NCBI RefSeq assembly: GCF_029892425.1
Contig: NZ_JARXWB010000017.1
Span: forward strand, 116,461 to 180,460
Source of the DNA: Bradyrhizobium sp. BR13661
Lineage (GTDB): Bacteria > Pseudomonadota > Alphaproteobacteria > Rhizobiales > Xanthobacteraceae
Direction of reading: 5' to 3'
DNA length: 64,000 nucleotides
Shown: positions 56,286-64,000 of the stretch, one piece after another
Position numbering within the stretch: position 1 is the first letter of the stretch
How the letters are laid out: each line of letters starts with the position of its first letter
Made by a program: the position numbers and the translations under genes
Notes under the pieces: model-generated
Databases searched by the model: none
The model's input: the letters and a program-made list of their open reading frames with translations, nothing else
What the model was told of the DNA's origin: nothing

Positions 56286-57371
56286 ATGGCCAACGTCACC
56301 CTGCGCAACGTCCGCAAGACCTATACCGGCGGCTTCGAGGCCATCAAGGGCGTCAACGTCGATGTCGGCGACGGCCAGTTCTGCGTGCTGGTCGGCCCCT
56401 CCGGCTGCGGCAAGTCGACGCTGCTCCGCATGGTCGCCGGGCTCGAGACCGTCACCGGCGGCGAGATCGACATCGGCGGCAAGGTCGTCAACCAGATCGA
56501 GCCCGCCGATCGCGACATCGCGATGGTGTTCCAGAACTACGCGCTCTATCCGCATATGAGCGTGTTCAACAACATGGCCTACGGGCTGCGCAACCGCGGC
56601 ATGAAGGAGGCCGAGGTCAAGTCTCGCGTCGAGGAAGCCGCGCGCGTGCTTGAGCTCACGTCGATGCTGGAGCGCAAGCCGCGCCAGCTCTCCGGCGGCC
56701 AGCGTCAGCGCGTCGCCATGGGCCGCGCCATCGTGCGCCAGCCGAAAGTATTTTTGTTCGACGAGCCGCTGTCGAACCTGGATGCAAAACTGCGCATCTC
56801 GATGCGCGTCGAGATCCGCAAATTGCAGCGCCGGCTCAACGTCACCTCGATCTACGTCACCCACGACCAGCTCGAGGCGATGACGCTCGCCGACATCCTC
56901 GTCGTGATGAACGGCGGCCAGGTCGAGCAGGTTGGCAATCCGCTGGCGATCTACGAGAAGCCGGCGACGACCTTCGTCGCTTCCTTCATCGGCGCGCCGC
57001 CGATGAATTTGATGTCGACGCGCGCGGACGAGATCAAGTCGCAGCTCGGTGGCGCCGCAGGCGAAGCCGGCATCCTCGGCATCCGCCCGGAGGACTTTGT
57101 CATCACCGACCAGACGCCGACGGGCGGCGTCGCGTTGGCGCTGACGGTCGAAGCCATCGAGCGCGTCGGCGCGGAGACTTTCGTCTACGGCTCGCGCACA
57201 CCGGACGAACAGCGCGTCGCCGCCAACCCGGGCGAGCTGCCACCGGGTGAGATCATCGTCCGCATCCCCGGAACCGAGGCTCCGGCGATTGGCGCGAAAA
57301 TCCGCGTCGCGGCGGTCCGCAACAAGCTGCATCTCTTTAGCGGCGACGGGCGGACGCGGATCGAGGCCTGA
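56286..57371 (+). CDS. ugpC: sn-Glycerol-3-phosphate ABC transporter ATP-binding protein UgpC
   Basis: A 361-residue ABC ATPase of the MalK/UgpC type. Walker A is GPSGCGKSTLLRM (about 37-49), signature LSGGQRQRVAMGRAI, Walker B VFLFDEPLSNLD, switch His in YVTHDQLEAM. Residues after about 240 form the regulatory OB-fold domain (GIRPEDFVI). It energises UgpAE. No ugpQ phosphodiesterase follows, unlike the E. coli operon. Confidence 0.94.
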   Translation: MANVTLRNVRKTYTGGFEAIKGVNVDVGDGQFCVLVGPSGCGKSTLLRMVAGLETVTGGEIDIGGKVVNQIEPADRDIAMVFQNYALYPHMSVFNNMAYGLRNRGMKEAEVKSRVEEAARVLELTSMLERKPRQLSGGQRQRVAMGRAIVRQPKVFLFDEPLSNLDAKLRISMRVEIRKLQRRLNVTSIYVTHDQLEAMTLADILVVMNGGQVEQVGNPLAIYEKPATTFVASFIGAPPMNLMSTRADEIKSQLGGAAGEAGILGIRPEDFVITDQTPTGGVALALTVEAIERVGAETFVYGSRTPDEQRVAANPGELPPGEIIVRIPGTEAPAIGAKIRVAAVRNKLHLFSGDGRTRIEA

Positions 57372-57507
57372 CCTGTTCCGCCTCACATCGCGAAAACAAC
57401 CCCATGCACAGTAGACGGGACGCTGTTTTCATTGGGATAAATCGGTTCGAAAAATTCACCATCGCGGCAACGCCTCAAGCAGTGAATCCACAGCCCTCCG
57501 CTACGTC

Positions 57508-57536
57508 CTTGAACCCACACGGGGATATGCCCATAT
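57508..57536 (+). promoter_or_regulatory. Sigma-32 (RpoH) promoter of hsp20
   Basis: CTTGAAC (-35, 57508-57514), a 14-base spacer and GCCCATAT (-10, 57529-57536) match the heat-shock consensus CTTGAA-N13..15-CCCATNT almost fully. It lies 70 bases before the hsp20 start, leaving a leader that can form the ROSE-like structure. Confidence 0.8.
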
Positions 57537-57539
57537 TGC

Positions 57540-57605
57540 TGACCAAGGGGTGCCGCCAAGGGCCCTGAAATGCCAAAGTCGCTTTCCGCGAGGACTTTGT
57601 AAACT
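57540..57605 (+). promoter_or_regulatory. ROSE-like RNA thermometer in the hsp20 leader
   Basis: Just before the ATG, AAAGTC (57575-57580) can pair with GACTTT (57593-57598), enclosing the ribosome site AGGA (57591-57594). The opposing strand reads TCGCT (57579-57583), the U(U/C)GCU anti-Shine-Dalgarno motif of ROSE elements, with one G left unpaired. Melting at heat-shock temperature would free the ribosome site. ROSE elements are known to control small heat-shock genes in Bradyrhizobium. Confidence 0.75.
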
Positions 57606-58031
57606 ATGTCTCGTGTTCCCACGCTTTCCAGTCCGTTCCTTCTGGGCTTCGACGAAATCGAGCGCGTGCTCGATCGCGTCGTCAAAGGTGCCGACGGCTA
57701 CCCTCCCTACAATATCGAGAGGTGCGGCCAGGCGGACAACCAGCCCGAGCGCTTGCGCATCACGCTGGCGGTCGCCGGCTTCACCCGCGACCAACTCGAT
57801 GTAACCATTGAGGAAAACCAGCTCGTGATTCGCGGGCGGCAGCAGGACGACAAGACCCGGCAGTACATCCATCGCGGCATCGCCGCGCGCCACTTCCAGC
57901 GCACCTTCGTGCTGGCGGAGGGAATGCTGGTGCTGGGTGCGGATCTGAAGAACGGGTTGTTGTCGATCGACCTGGCCCGGCCAGAACCGGAGAGGATCGT
58001 TAAGACAATCGCTATCAATGAGCACGAATAA
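57606..58031 (+). CDS. Small heat-shock protein Hsp20
   Basis: A 141-residue alpha-crystallin-type holdase. The N-terminus SPFLLGFDEIERVLDRV is the IbpA/HspA-like arm; the crystallin domain (about 35-125) begins YNIERCGQADNQPERLRITLAVAGF, has NQLVIRGRQ, and closes with LKNGLLSIDLARPEPE; the C-terminal IxI-like anchor is TIAIN. It prevents aggregation of heat-denatured proteins. Transcription is probably from the sigma-32 promoter at 57508 and translation gated by the ROSE-like leader. The DUF1150 gene follows after 51 bases. Confidence 0.95.
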   Translation: MSRVPTLSSPFLLGFDEIERVLDRVVKGADGYPPYNIERCGQADNQPERLRITLAVAGFTRDQLDVTIEENQLVIRGRQQDDKTRQYIHRGIAARHFQRTFVLAEGMLVLGADLKNGLLSIDLARPEPERIVKTIAINEHE

Positions 58032-58082
58032 TGGAACGAGTAGCGGACTCGACCGCTTAGTTTCTGTGAAGGAGTCGAGACC

Positions 58083-58355
58083 ATGAGTGAAGGTCACGTT
58101 GTATTCGAACACGAAGCCAGGAACGCCTCGCCCGAGACGCTGGCGAATCTCGGCGAAGGCCACATCGCCTATGTGAAGCAGATCCGCTCCGAGGATGTGC
58201 CCGGCCTGTTCCCCGAAGCCCCGAAAATTGCGCCCGGCCTCAAGCTGTTCGTACTCCACGCCGCCGACGGCACGCCGATCATGCTGACCGACAGCCGCGA
58301 AGCCGCTGTCGCGAATGCCTGGAGCAACGAGCTGCAAGCGGTGAGCGTGCACTAA
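58083..58355 (+). CDS. DUF1150 family protein
   Basis: A 90-residue protein with the segment GEGHIAYVKQIRSEDVPGLFPEAPKIAPGLKLFVLHAADGTPIMLTDSREAAVANAW that defines DUF1150. This family sits directly behind hsp20 in many alphaproteobacteria, suggesting a linked heat-shock role, but no activity is known. A strong terminator follows, closing the two-gene unit. Confidence 0.88.
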   Translation: MSEGHVVFEHEARNASPETLANLGEGHIAYVKQIRSEDVPGLFPEAPKIAPGLKLFVLHAADGTPIMLTDSREAAVANAWSNELQAVSVH

Positions 58356-58383
58356 GGCGCGCGCGTCGCACGAAGAGAGATTT

Positions 58384-58427
58384 GGCGGGCATGCCTTCGC
58401 AGGAAGGCGTGCCCGTTTTCATTTTGG
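58384..58427 (+). terminator. Terminator after the hsp20-DUF1150 unit
   Basis: CGGGCATGCCTTC pairs with GAAGGCGTGCCCG (one mismatch-type G-T) around a short loop and is followed by TTTTCATTTT. Confidence 0.88.
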
Positions 58428-58489
58428 TGCGATGACGTTTTGGTAGGGCAGCCGATCCGAGAGCGCCGTCAGTCCGGCACGCATCGACC

Positions 58490-61222
58490 TCAGGCGACAG
58501 CTGCGCTCTCGGTCGGTTTGGCGAGCAGCTTCCGGATATCGGCCGACGGTCTGGCGGCACTGAAGAGATAGCCTTGCATTTCGGTGCAGCCGAGTTCACG
58601 CAAGAGACCCCGTTGTCCTTCCGTTTCGACGCCTTCCGCCGTCGTTATGATGTTGCGGGCGGCGGCGATGCCAACCACCGCCTGCACGATGGAGGACGAT
58701 CCCTCGGATCCGACCATGTCCCTCACGAATGAGCGGTCGATCTTGATCTTGTCGAAGGGGAAACGCTGTAGGTAACTCAGCGAGGAATAGCCCGTACCAA
58801 AATCGTCCAAAGCGATACGTACCCCGATGGATCGCAGCTGCTGCAGGATGGCAAGGGCGGCGGTGTCATCATGAATGAGAACGGCCTCGGTGACTTCAAG
58901 CTCAAGTCTGCCGGCCGAAAGGCCCGATGCTGCAAGGGCGGCGGCGACCTTGAGCGGAAACGTTGGATTCCTGAATTGAACCGGCGAGACATTGACGGCA
59001 ACCTTCGTGCCGCTGGGCCAGAAGGTGGCCTCGGCGCAGGCTGTGGCCAGAACCCATTCGCCAAGTTGGTTGATGAGGCCGGTCTCTTCGGCGACAGGAA
59101 TGAAGTCGACGGGCGAAATCATGCCGCGATCCGGATGGCGCCAGCGCAGCAGCGCCTCGCAGCCCGTGACCGCACCGTCGCGCAGCCGAACGAGCGGCTG
59201 GTAGTGAACCTCAAATCCGCCTTCCGCAAACCCCCTCTCCGTGCTGATCTGGCGTAGCTCCACCTCCATGAGACGCCGGGCCCTCGCGCGCCTATCCATT
59301 TCCGGTGCGAAGAAGCGATAGATTCCGCGGCCATCGTTCTTGGCCTGATACATCGCCAGGTCGGCATTCTTGAGCAGCTGATCCAGATCGAAGCTGTCTT
59401 GCGGCGCCATCGCAATGCCGATGCTGGCGTCGATCGATATCTGATGACCCAGACAGTCGTGGGGACTGCGTATGGCAGCCTGGATGCGGGTTACGGACTC
59501 TACGGCTTCCGCGGCATCGCCGACGACGGTTTGGACAATAGCAAACTCGTCTCCGCCCAGCCGTGCGATGAAACTGCTCCCGCCCACGCTTGCTCGCAGC
59601 TGCGCAGCGACCGCTTTGAGGAGTTCGTCGCCAACCGCATGCCCGAGCGAGTCATTGACGCCCTTGAAGCTATCAATGTCGATCAGGAGTACCGCGAATT
59701 GGTTGCCGTGCGCGATGTCGCGGATCTCTTGTTCGAGCCGGTCGTGGAAGAGCACGCGGTTCGGCAAATCGGTCAAAGAGTCGTAATGAGCAAGGTGGGC
59801 AATGCGGTGCTCGGCCCGACGGCGCTCGGTGATGTCTTCCAGCGTGGTGACCCATCCGCCACCTGCAACCGTTCGGTAGGCAATCTCGATCGAGCGTCCA
59901 TCCGTCGTTTCCGACACAATGACCTTGTTCTGCGCAGCGTTGCGCAGAACAAGTGCGCAATGATCGTCGATGTCCTCCTTCAGCGTCCCGGTCGCCTTTC
60001 GATGAGCGATGAGCTCGCGAAGGCTGCAACCTGGTCTTGCGACGTCGGGGGAGAGTCCGAACATCTCGATATATCGTTGGTTGCATACGACCAGGCGCCG
60101 GGACGAGTCGAACAGCAGTAGTCCTTGCCTCATGTTGTTGACGGCGGTGTTGAGGCGGCGCTTCTCCAATTTGTGCTGTTGCAACAGCTGGCGGACGATC
60201 AGGAACTTTGCCGTTGCGATTACGAGCGCCAATAGGGCCGCGACACCAATCAGGAAGCGCGTCTGCTGGCGCCAGTCGGCCAAGGCAGCAGACACCGATT
60301 CCGTCGCCATAACCACAATCGGAAATCCGTTCAGCGTACGAGAGGCCCCGAGCCGGTCCTGGCCCGTAATCGGACTCTTGAATTGGCTGGCTGCGTCCTT
60401 GCGCCCGGCAAGTATCGGCCCGAACATCGGCTCTGATCTAAAGTTCTGCCCGACGATCGAATGGATGCGTGGGTAGTGAGCCAGCACCGTGCCATCTTTA
60501 TGGAGCAGGACGATGGCGGCGTCTTTTCCGAGCGCCAGAGAAGCGAAGAAGTCTTCGAAGCGGGCGACCTCGATACCCCTCCCAATGACCCCCATGAATT
60601 CGCCACTGCTGCTTGTCAACCTGCGGGCGAGGACAGCTGTCCAAGCGCCAGAGATGCGGCTCTGGACCAATTCGATCAGTGCGGGCGGTGAATGTGGGTC
60701 CGATTTGAAGGTCTTGAAGAAACTTCTATCGGCAATACCGACGGCGGGAACGGGCCACGCGCCGGAGGAATTGATCAGCGCTCCATCCGAATCGAACAGG
60801 TTGATATTGCCGACATAGGACAGCGCGCCGATCCGGGTCTTGAGCATGAGGTGAATGTCTGGGCTGGACATCCGGCGCACGTAGTGCTCGCCGGTATCGA
60901 TCCCTCTGGCTTGCATATCGGCAATGAGGTCGTCCTCGATGACTGCCAGATCCTGGAGCTGCTGATCGAAGTGTTGGGCCAATAGCAGCACCGTGTTCTC
61001 GAGCTCGTGTTTGCTGTTATCCAGCGCGCGCTCGCGGAAATTGCTGACCATCATCGCGGTCCCGGCGATAATGGCGAGGATCAGGACGACGCTGGAAAGC
61101 ACGAGCCAGCGAACTGGATCGCGTCGGAAGCCAAAGTCGCGCCGAACGGGATCGATCGCCTCGCTCTCGCGAGACTCGAACCTCCCTGACAAGGCCGCTG
61201 TTGGCATTTCCCGATGTCCCAT
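58490..61222 (-). CDS. Membrane-bound CACHE-PAS-GGDEF-EAL cyclic di-GMP protein
   Basis: A 910-residue sensor. Two membrane helices (about 39-62 and 326-348) bracket a periplasmic double-CACHE sensing domain; then come a PAS domain (about 362-475), a GGDEF domain and an EAL domain. The cyclase motif is intact (RLGGDEFA), and the phosphodiesterase residues are present too (CEALLRWRH, LDDFGTGYSSLSYL, TAEGVETEGQ), so the enzyme could make and degrade cyclic di-GMP. The signal is unknown. Convergent with the DUF1150 gene. Confidence 0.93.
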   Translation of the reverse strand: MGHREMPTAALSGRFESRESEAIDPVRRDFGFRRDPVRWLVLSSVVLILAIIAGTAMMVSNFRERALDNSKHELENTVLLLAQHFDQQLQDLAVIEDDLIADMQARGIDTGEHYVRRMSSPDIHLMLKTRIGALSYVGNINLFDSDGALINSSGAWPVPAVGIADRSFFKTFKSDPHSPPALIELVQSRISGAWTAVLARRLTSSSGEFMGVIGRGIEVARFEDFFASLALGKDAAIVLLHKDGTVLAHYPRIHSIVGQNFRSEPMFGPILAGRKDAASQFKSPITGQDRLGASRTLNGFPIVVMATESVSAALADWRQQTRFLIGVAALLALVIATAKFLIVRQLLQQHKLEKRRLNTAVNNMRQGLLLFDSSRRLVVCNQRYIEMFGLSPDVARPGCSLRELIAHRKATGTLKEDIDDHCALVLRNAAQNKVIVSETTDGRSIEIAYRTVAGGGWVTTLEDITERRRAEHRIAHLAHYDSLTDLPNRVLFHDRLEQEIRDIAHGNQFAVLLIDIDSFKGVNDSLGHAVGDELLKAVAAQLRASVGGSSFIARLGGDEFAIVQTVVGDAAEAVESVTRIQAAIRSPHDCLGHQISIDASIGIAMAPQDSFDLDQLLKNADLAMYQAKNDGRGIYRFFAPEMDRRARARRLMEVELRQISTERGFAEGGFEVHYQPLVRLRDGAVTGCEALLRWRHPDRGMISPVDFIPVAEETGLINQLGEWVLATACAEATFWPSGTKVAVNVSPVQFRNPTFPLKVAAALAASGLSAGRLELEVTEAVLIHDDTAALAILQQLRSIGVRIALDDFGTGYSSLSYLQRFPFDKIKIDRSFVRDMVGSEGSSSIVQAVVGIAAARNIITTAEGVETEGQRGLLRELGCTEMQGYLFSAARPSADIRKLLAKPTESAAVA

Positions 61223-61519
61223 TGGCAGAACTAGGTAAACCGCAAAGATGGAACTGCCGTTAGGAACCTTGGTTAACCCGGCGTGCGACTGTGAGGAGGC
61301 AGGTCGATTCGCATAATAAGAAACGACTTTCGATTGGCTGAAGCTCGCAAGCCGTGGTGCCGATGGTGCGGTCGGGGCTCAGTCGCCACCAGCATACCTT
61401 TGATGGTCAGGTATCGGTTGCTGAGTGCGCGCGTCTGACGACCGTAAGCAGAATTTAGCGTCCCGCTGCGCATAATGCGTTGATCGGAACAATGAGCACG
61501 CGGCGGAGCGCTTCGAGGC

Positions 61520-62245
61520 ATGGAGCTGTTGGCGGCCTACTGGTCGAATGCCGAATTGGTGACCAATGGTATTCTGCTGCTACATCTTGTCGGCGCGGCT
61601 GCCGTCGGACTCCTGCTCGGTTATGAGCGTTCCTATCATGGTCGGGCCGCCGGCATGCGCACTTACGCGTTGGTCTGCGTTGCCTCCACCCTGCTTACGG
61701 CGATCAACGGCTTTCCCAGCCACTGGTATGGCGGCATGGCCACGACCCCGTCTGCCGCCGATCCTACCCGTGTGATCCAGGGTCTGATGACCGGCATCGG
61801 CTTCCTCGGCGCAGGCGTCATCGTCAAGGACGGATTCACCATCCGCGGGGTGTCCACGGCCGCTTCGATCTGGATGACTTCGGCCATCGGCATCATTATC
61901 GGCATTGGCTTCTATGGCGCAGCACTTTCCGCCACGGCACTTTCGTTGATGGCCATGACCCTCTTGGGCAAGATCGAGAAATGGCTGCCGCATCAGACGA
62001 TGCTGCATCTGTCGATCGTATATCCGCAAGGTATGGTCCCGACCTCGGCCGAGCTGATGGAATGCATGGGCGCCTACGGATTCGAGATCATGGATTGGTC
62101 CTACGAATACCGCGAGGCGAGCCGCCAATTCCATTTCGATTTGGTGCTTCGCGCAAATGGCCCGTTTGAGACAGCGCTCATGGCGCGCGATCTCTCGAAG
62201 GCGCAGGATGTCGTCGAATTCCGCCTCGCCCCGTCGCGGGTGTAG
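61520..62245 (+). CDS. MgtC/SapB family membrane protein
   Basis: A 241-residue protein with an N-terminal membrane domain of about five helices and a C-terminal soluble domain. Family motifs are LLLGYERSYHGRAAGMRTYALV and GLMTGIGFLGAGVIVKDGFTIRGVSTAASIW. MgtC proteins help survival at low magnesium and in host cells; the transport role is disputed. The 297 bases upstream contain no gene and no Mg-sensing leader I can recognise. Convergent with the acyl-CoA synthetase. Confidence 0.9.
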   Translation: MELLAAYWSNAELVTNGILLLHLVGAAAVGLLLGYERSYHGRAAGMRTYALVCVASTLLTAINGFPSHWYGGMATTPSAADPTRVIQGLMTGIGFLGAGVIVKDGFTIRGVSTAASIWMTSAIGIIIGIGFYGAALSATALSLMAMTLLGKIEKWLPHQTMLHLSIVYPQGMVPTSAELMECMGAYGFEIMDWSYEYREASRQFHFDLVLRANGPFETALMARDLSKAQDVVEFRLAPSRV

Positions 62246-62286
62246 CAAAGCGCGCTGCGGCGCATTTTTCCGGCGCCAGACGCTTG

Positions 62287-63825
62287 CTACTCGTCCGAGC
62301 AATTCGCCAGCCGTGCACGGATGTCCGGCTTCAGCACCTTGCCCACTTTGGAGCGCGGCAGATCGTCCCAGACTTCGATCTGCTTCGGTGTCTTGACGCT
62401 GCCGATCCGCTGCTTGACGAAGGTGGCCAAGGCGGCCGCATCGACGCTTTGGCCGGCGCGGGGCTGCACCACGGCGACGATCCGCTCGCCCCATTTCTCG
62501 TCCGGAAGGCCGATCACGGCGCAATCCTGCACCGCCTCATGCGCCCGCAGCGCGTTCTCGACCTCGATCGAGTAGACGTTGAACCCGCCTGATATGATCA
62601 TGTCCTTGGCGCGATCGACGATATAGAGGTAGCCGTCGTCATCGATGTAGCCGATGTCGCCGGTGTGGTGCCAGCCATGCGCGGAGGCTTCCGCCGTGGC
62701 CTCGGGGTTCTTGTAATAGCCCTCCATCACCAGCGAGCCGCGGACCACGATCTCGCCGCGCGTGCCTGATGGCAGCAAATTGCCGTCGCCATCCATGATG
62801 CCGGCCTGCACCAGCGGACTGATCCGCCCGGCCGAGGCGAGGCGCTCCATCGCGATGGTGCCGTCGGCATTGTAATGCTCGTCGGGCGCCATCATCGAAA
62901 TCATCATCGGCGCTTCAGTCTGGCCGAACAGCTGCGCCATTGGTCCGATCCGTCGCAGCGCCTCCGCGAGCCGCGTGGCCGAGATCGGCGCCGCGCCGTA
63001 CCAGAAGCATTGCAGCGATTCGACGTTGGCGGAGTCGAGCCTGGGATGATCGAGCAGCATGTAGATCACGGTCGGCGGCAGAAAGGTGTGCGTGACGCGG
63101 TAGCGAGCGATCAGATCGAGGAATTCGGCGATGTCGGGGCGATGCATGATCACGATGCGGCCGCCGAGCGTCATGATCGGAAAGCACAGCACGCCGGCGG
63201 CGTGAGTCAGCGGCGCCAATGCGAGATAGACCGGGCGGCCCCTGAAGGGATAGCCCATCAGCGTCAGGGCCGTCATGGCCTCGATGTTGCGGCCGGACAG
63301 CATGACGCCCTTGGGCTTGCCGGTGGTTCCGCCGGTGCCCGGGATCATCGCGAGATCGTCCACCGGCGCGCGCTGGTAGTCGTCATCCGAAACGTTTCGC
63401 AGCCAGGTCTGGAAGGACGGCGCGAACGGCAATTCGGCATCGAGGCAGACCAGCACGCGCAGTTTCGGCAGGTCGGACCGGACCGCCTCCACCATGGCAG
63501 CGAAGCTCGAATGAAACAGCAGCGCCGCGCAGTCGAACTGGTCGAGAATGAATTTGTTCTCGGCCGCTTCGTTGCGCGGATTGATCGGGCACCAGACCGC
63601 ACCGGCGCGCGAAATGCCGAACACGCAGGCAAACGCGACCGGATCATTGCCGGAGAGGATCGCAACCTTCTCGCCCGCTGCGACGCCCGATCCTGCGAGT
63701 CCGCGCGCGACGCGGTAGCTCAGCCGCTGCACGTCGCGGTAGCTGAGGTCGCGTCCATCCATGGTCAGGCACGGCGCTTCTGGGCCGAGCGAAGCGCCTT
63801 TGTCGAGGTAATCGATGAAGCGCAT
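62287..63825 (-). CDS. AMP-binding acyl-CoA synthetase
   Basis: A 512-residue ANL-superfamily ligase activating a carboxylic acid as acyl-AMP and then acyl-CoA. The P-loop is GTGGTTGKPKGVML, the A5 motif YGAAPIS and FGQTEAPM, the hinge region GYYKNPEATAEA and HTGDIGYIDDDGYL, and the catalytic Lys is in PRSKVGKVLKP near the C-terminus. The start at 63825 is chosen because an in-frame upstream extension would encode only poly-Pro/poly-Gly from the homopolymer artefact. Substrate unknown. Confidence 0.92.
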   Translation of the reverse strand: MRFIDYLDKGASLGPEAPCLTMDGRDLSYRDVQRLSYRVARGLAGSGVAAGEKVAILSGNDPVAFACVFGISRAGAVWCPINPRNEAAENKFILDQFDCAALLFHSSFAAMVEAVRSDLPKLRVLVCLDAELPFAPSFQTWLRNVSDDDYQRAPVDDLAMIPGTGGTTGKPKGVMLSGRNIEAMTALTLMGYPFRGRPVYLALAPLTHAAGVLCFPIMTLGGRIVIMHRPDIAEFLDLIARYRVTHTFLPPTVIYMLLDHPRLDSANVESLQCFWYGAAPISATRLAEALRRIGPMAQLFGQTEAPMMISMMAPDEHYNADGTIAMERLASAGRISPLVQAGIMDGDGNLLPSGTRGEIVVRGSLVMEGYYKNPEATAEASAHGWHHTGDIGYIDDDGYLYIVDRAKDMIISGGFNVYSIEVENALRAHEAVQDCAVIGLPDEKWGERIVAVVQPRAGQSVDAAALATFVKQRIGSVKTPKQIEVWDDLPRSKVGKVLKPDIRARLANCSDE

Positions 63826-63846
63826 GGTCAATCCCTCAAAGCCGCC

Positions 63847-63914
<68 letters not shown>

Positions 63915-64000
63915 CCCAGGGTCCCACCGCGACGAACTGTGCCGTTGTTGATATATCACCCCACCCCGCTGGGGGTGGGCGCGCTCGACCCTCCCCTCCA

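Noticed and set aside
61223..61519. Mg-sensing leader before the mgtC-like gene
   Set aside because: No short Pro- or acid-rich leader peptide and no recognisable alternative hairpins; only the gene name suggests it.

Overview
The window is chromosomal DNA of a Bradyrhizobium-type alphaproteobacterium (order Hyphomicrobiales). The evidence is the uniformly high G+C coding sequence, an Irr regulator with the heme motif GCPWHD, the irr/fabA-fabB-fabI arrangement, a trpF-trpB-trpA-accD-folC order with 4-base overlaps, a divL/tsaE/murU/addB/addA block, a sigma-32 promoter plus ROSE-like RNA thermometer before a small heat-shock gene, and the palindromic intergenic repeats common in this genus. 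Almost everything is core genome. I see no prophage, insertion sequence, integrase or CRISPR array.

Layout. 1-5800: 3' end of pnp, then divergent katG and oxyR (peroxide defence), an acetyltransferase, and two tandem secreted paralogues of unknown function. 5843-9442: the unsaturated fatty acid genes fabA-fabB-fabI on the minus strand, divergent from irr, with candidate Fur and Irr sites between. 9596-17999: single genes (SH3 protein, 2-hydroxyacid dehydrogenase, an E1-like ThiF/MoeB protein, a secreted pseudo-protease, gamma-glutamyltransferase, two tandem orphan ParA-like ATPases, an acetyltransferase). 18006-23324: mutM divergent from ubiE-ubiB, then coaBC and dut; CoaBC carries an unexpected N-terminal ribbon-helix-helix domain and two palindromes lie before it. 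23618-36176: divL (Tyr in place of the phospho-accepting His), tsaE fused to an AmgK-like sugar kinase, a PilZ protein, murU, addB, addA, trxA.

36230-51593: a MarR/SRPBCC pair with a 33-base palindromic operator, a phosphoesterase, then a long minus-strand housekeeping run (aroA, cmk, rpsA, sppA, ihfB, lapA-like, trpF-trpB-trpA, accD, folC), a TIGR02300-type acidic protein, tRNA-Ala(GGC), a broken GIY-YIG gene, and divergent ohrR/ohr. 51769-64000: a CaiB-type CoA transferase, the ugpBAEC glycerol-3-phosphate transporter behind a Pho-box-like sequence, hsp20 with its DUF1150 partner, a large GGDEF-EAL protein, an MgtC-family protein and an acyl-CoA synthetase. The last ~155 bases contain G and C homopolymers that look like an assembly artefact.

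The observations most worth following are the RHH-CoaBC fusion with matching FitA-like palindromes in its promoter, the ROSE-like thermometer of hsp20, the DivL neighbourhood with three clustered GANTC sites, and the tandem orphan ParA-like ATPases. Several enzymes lack residues normally considered diagnostic (AccD zinc Cys, ThiF/MoeB zinc Cys, CoaC active-site Cys, trypsin-like His).
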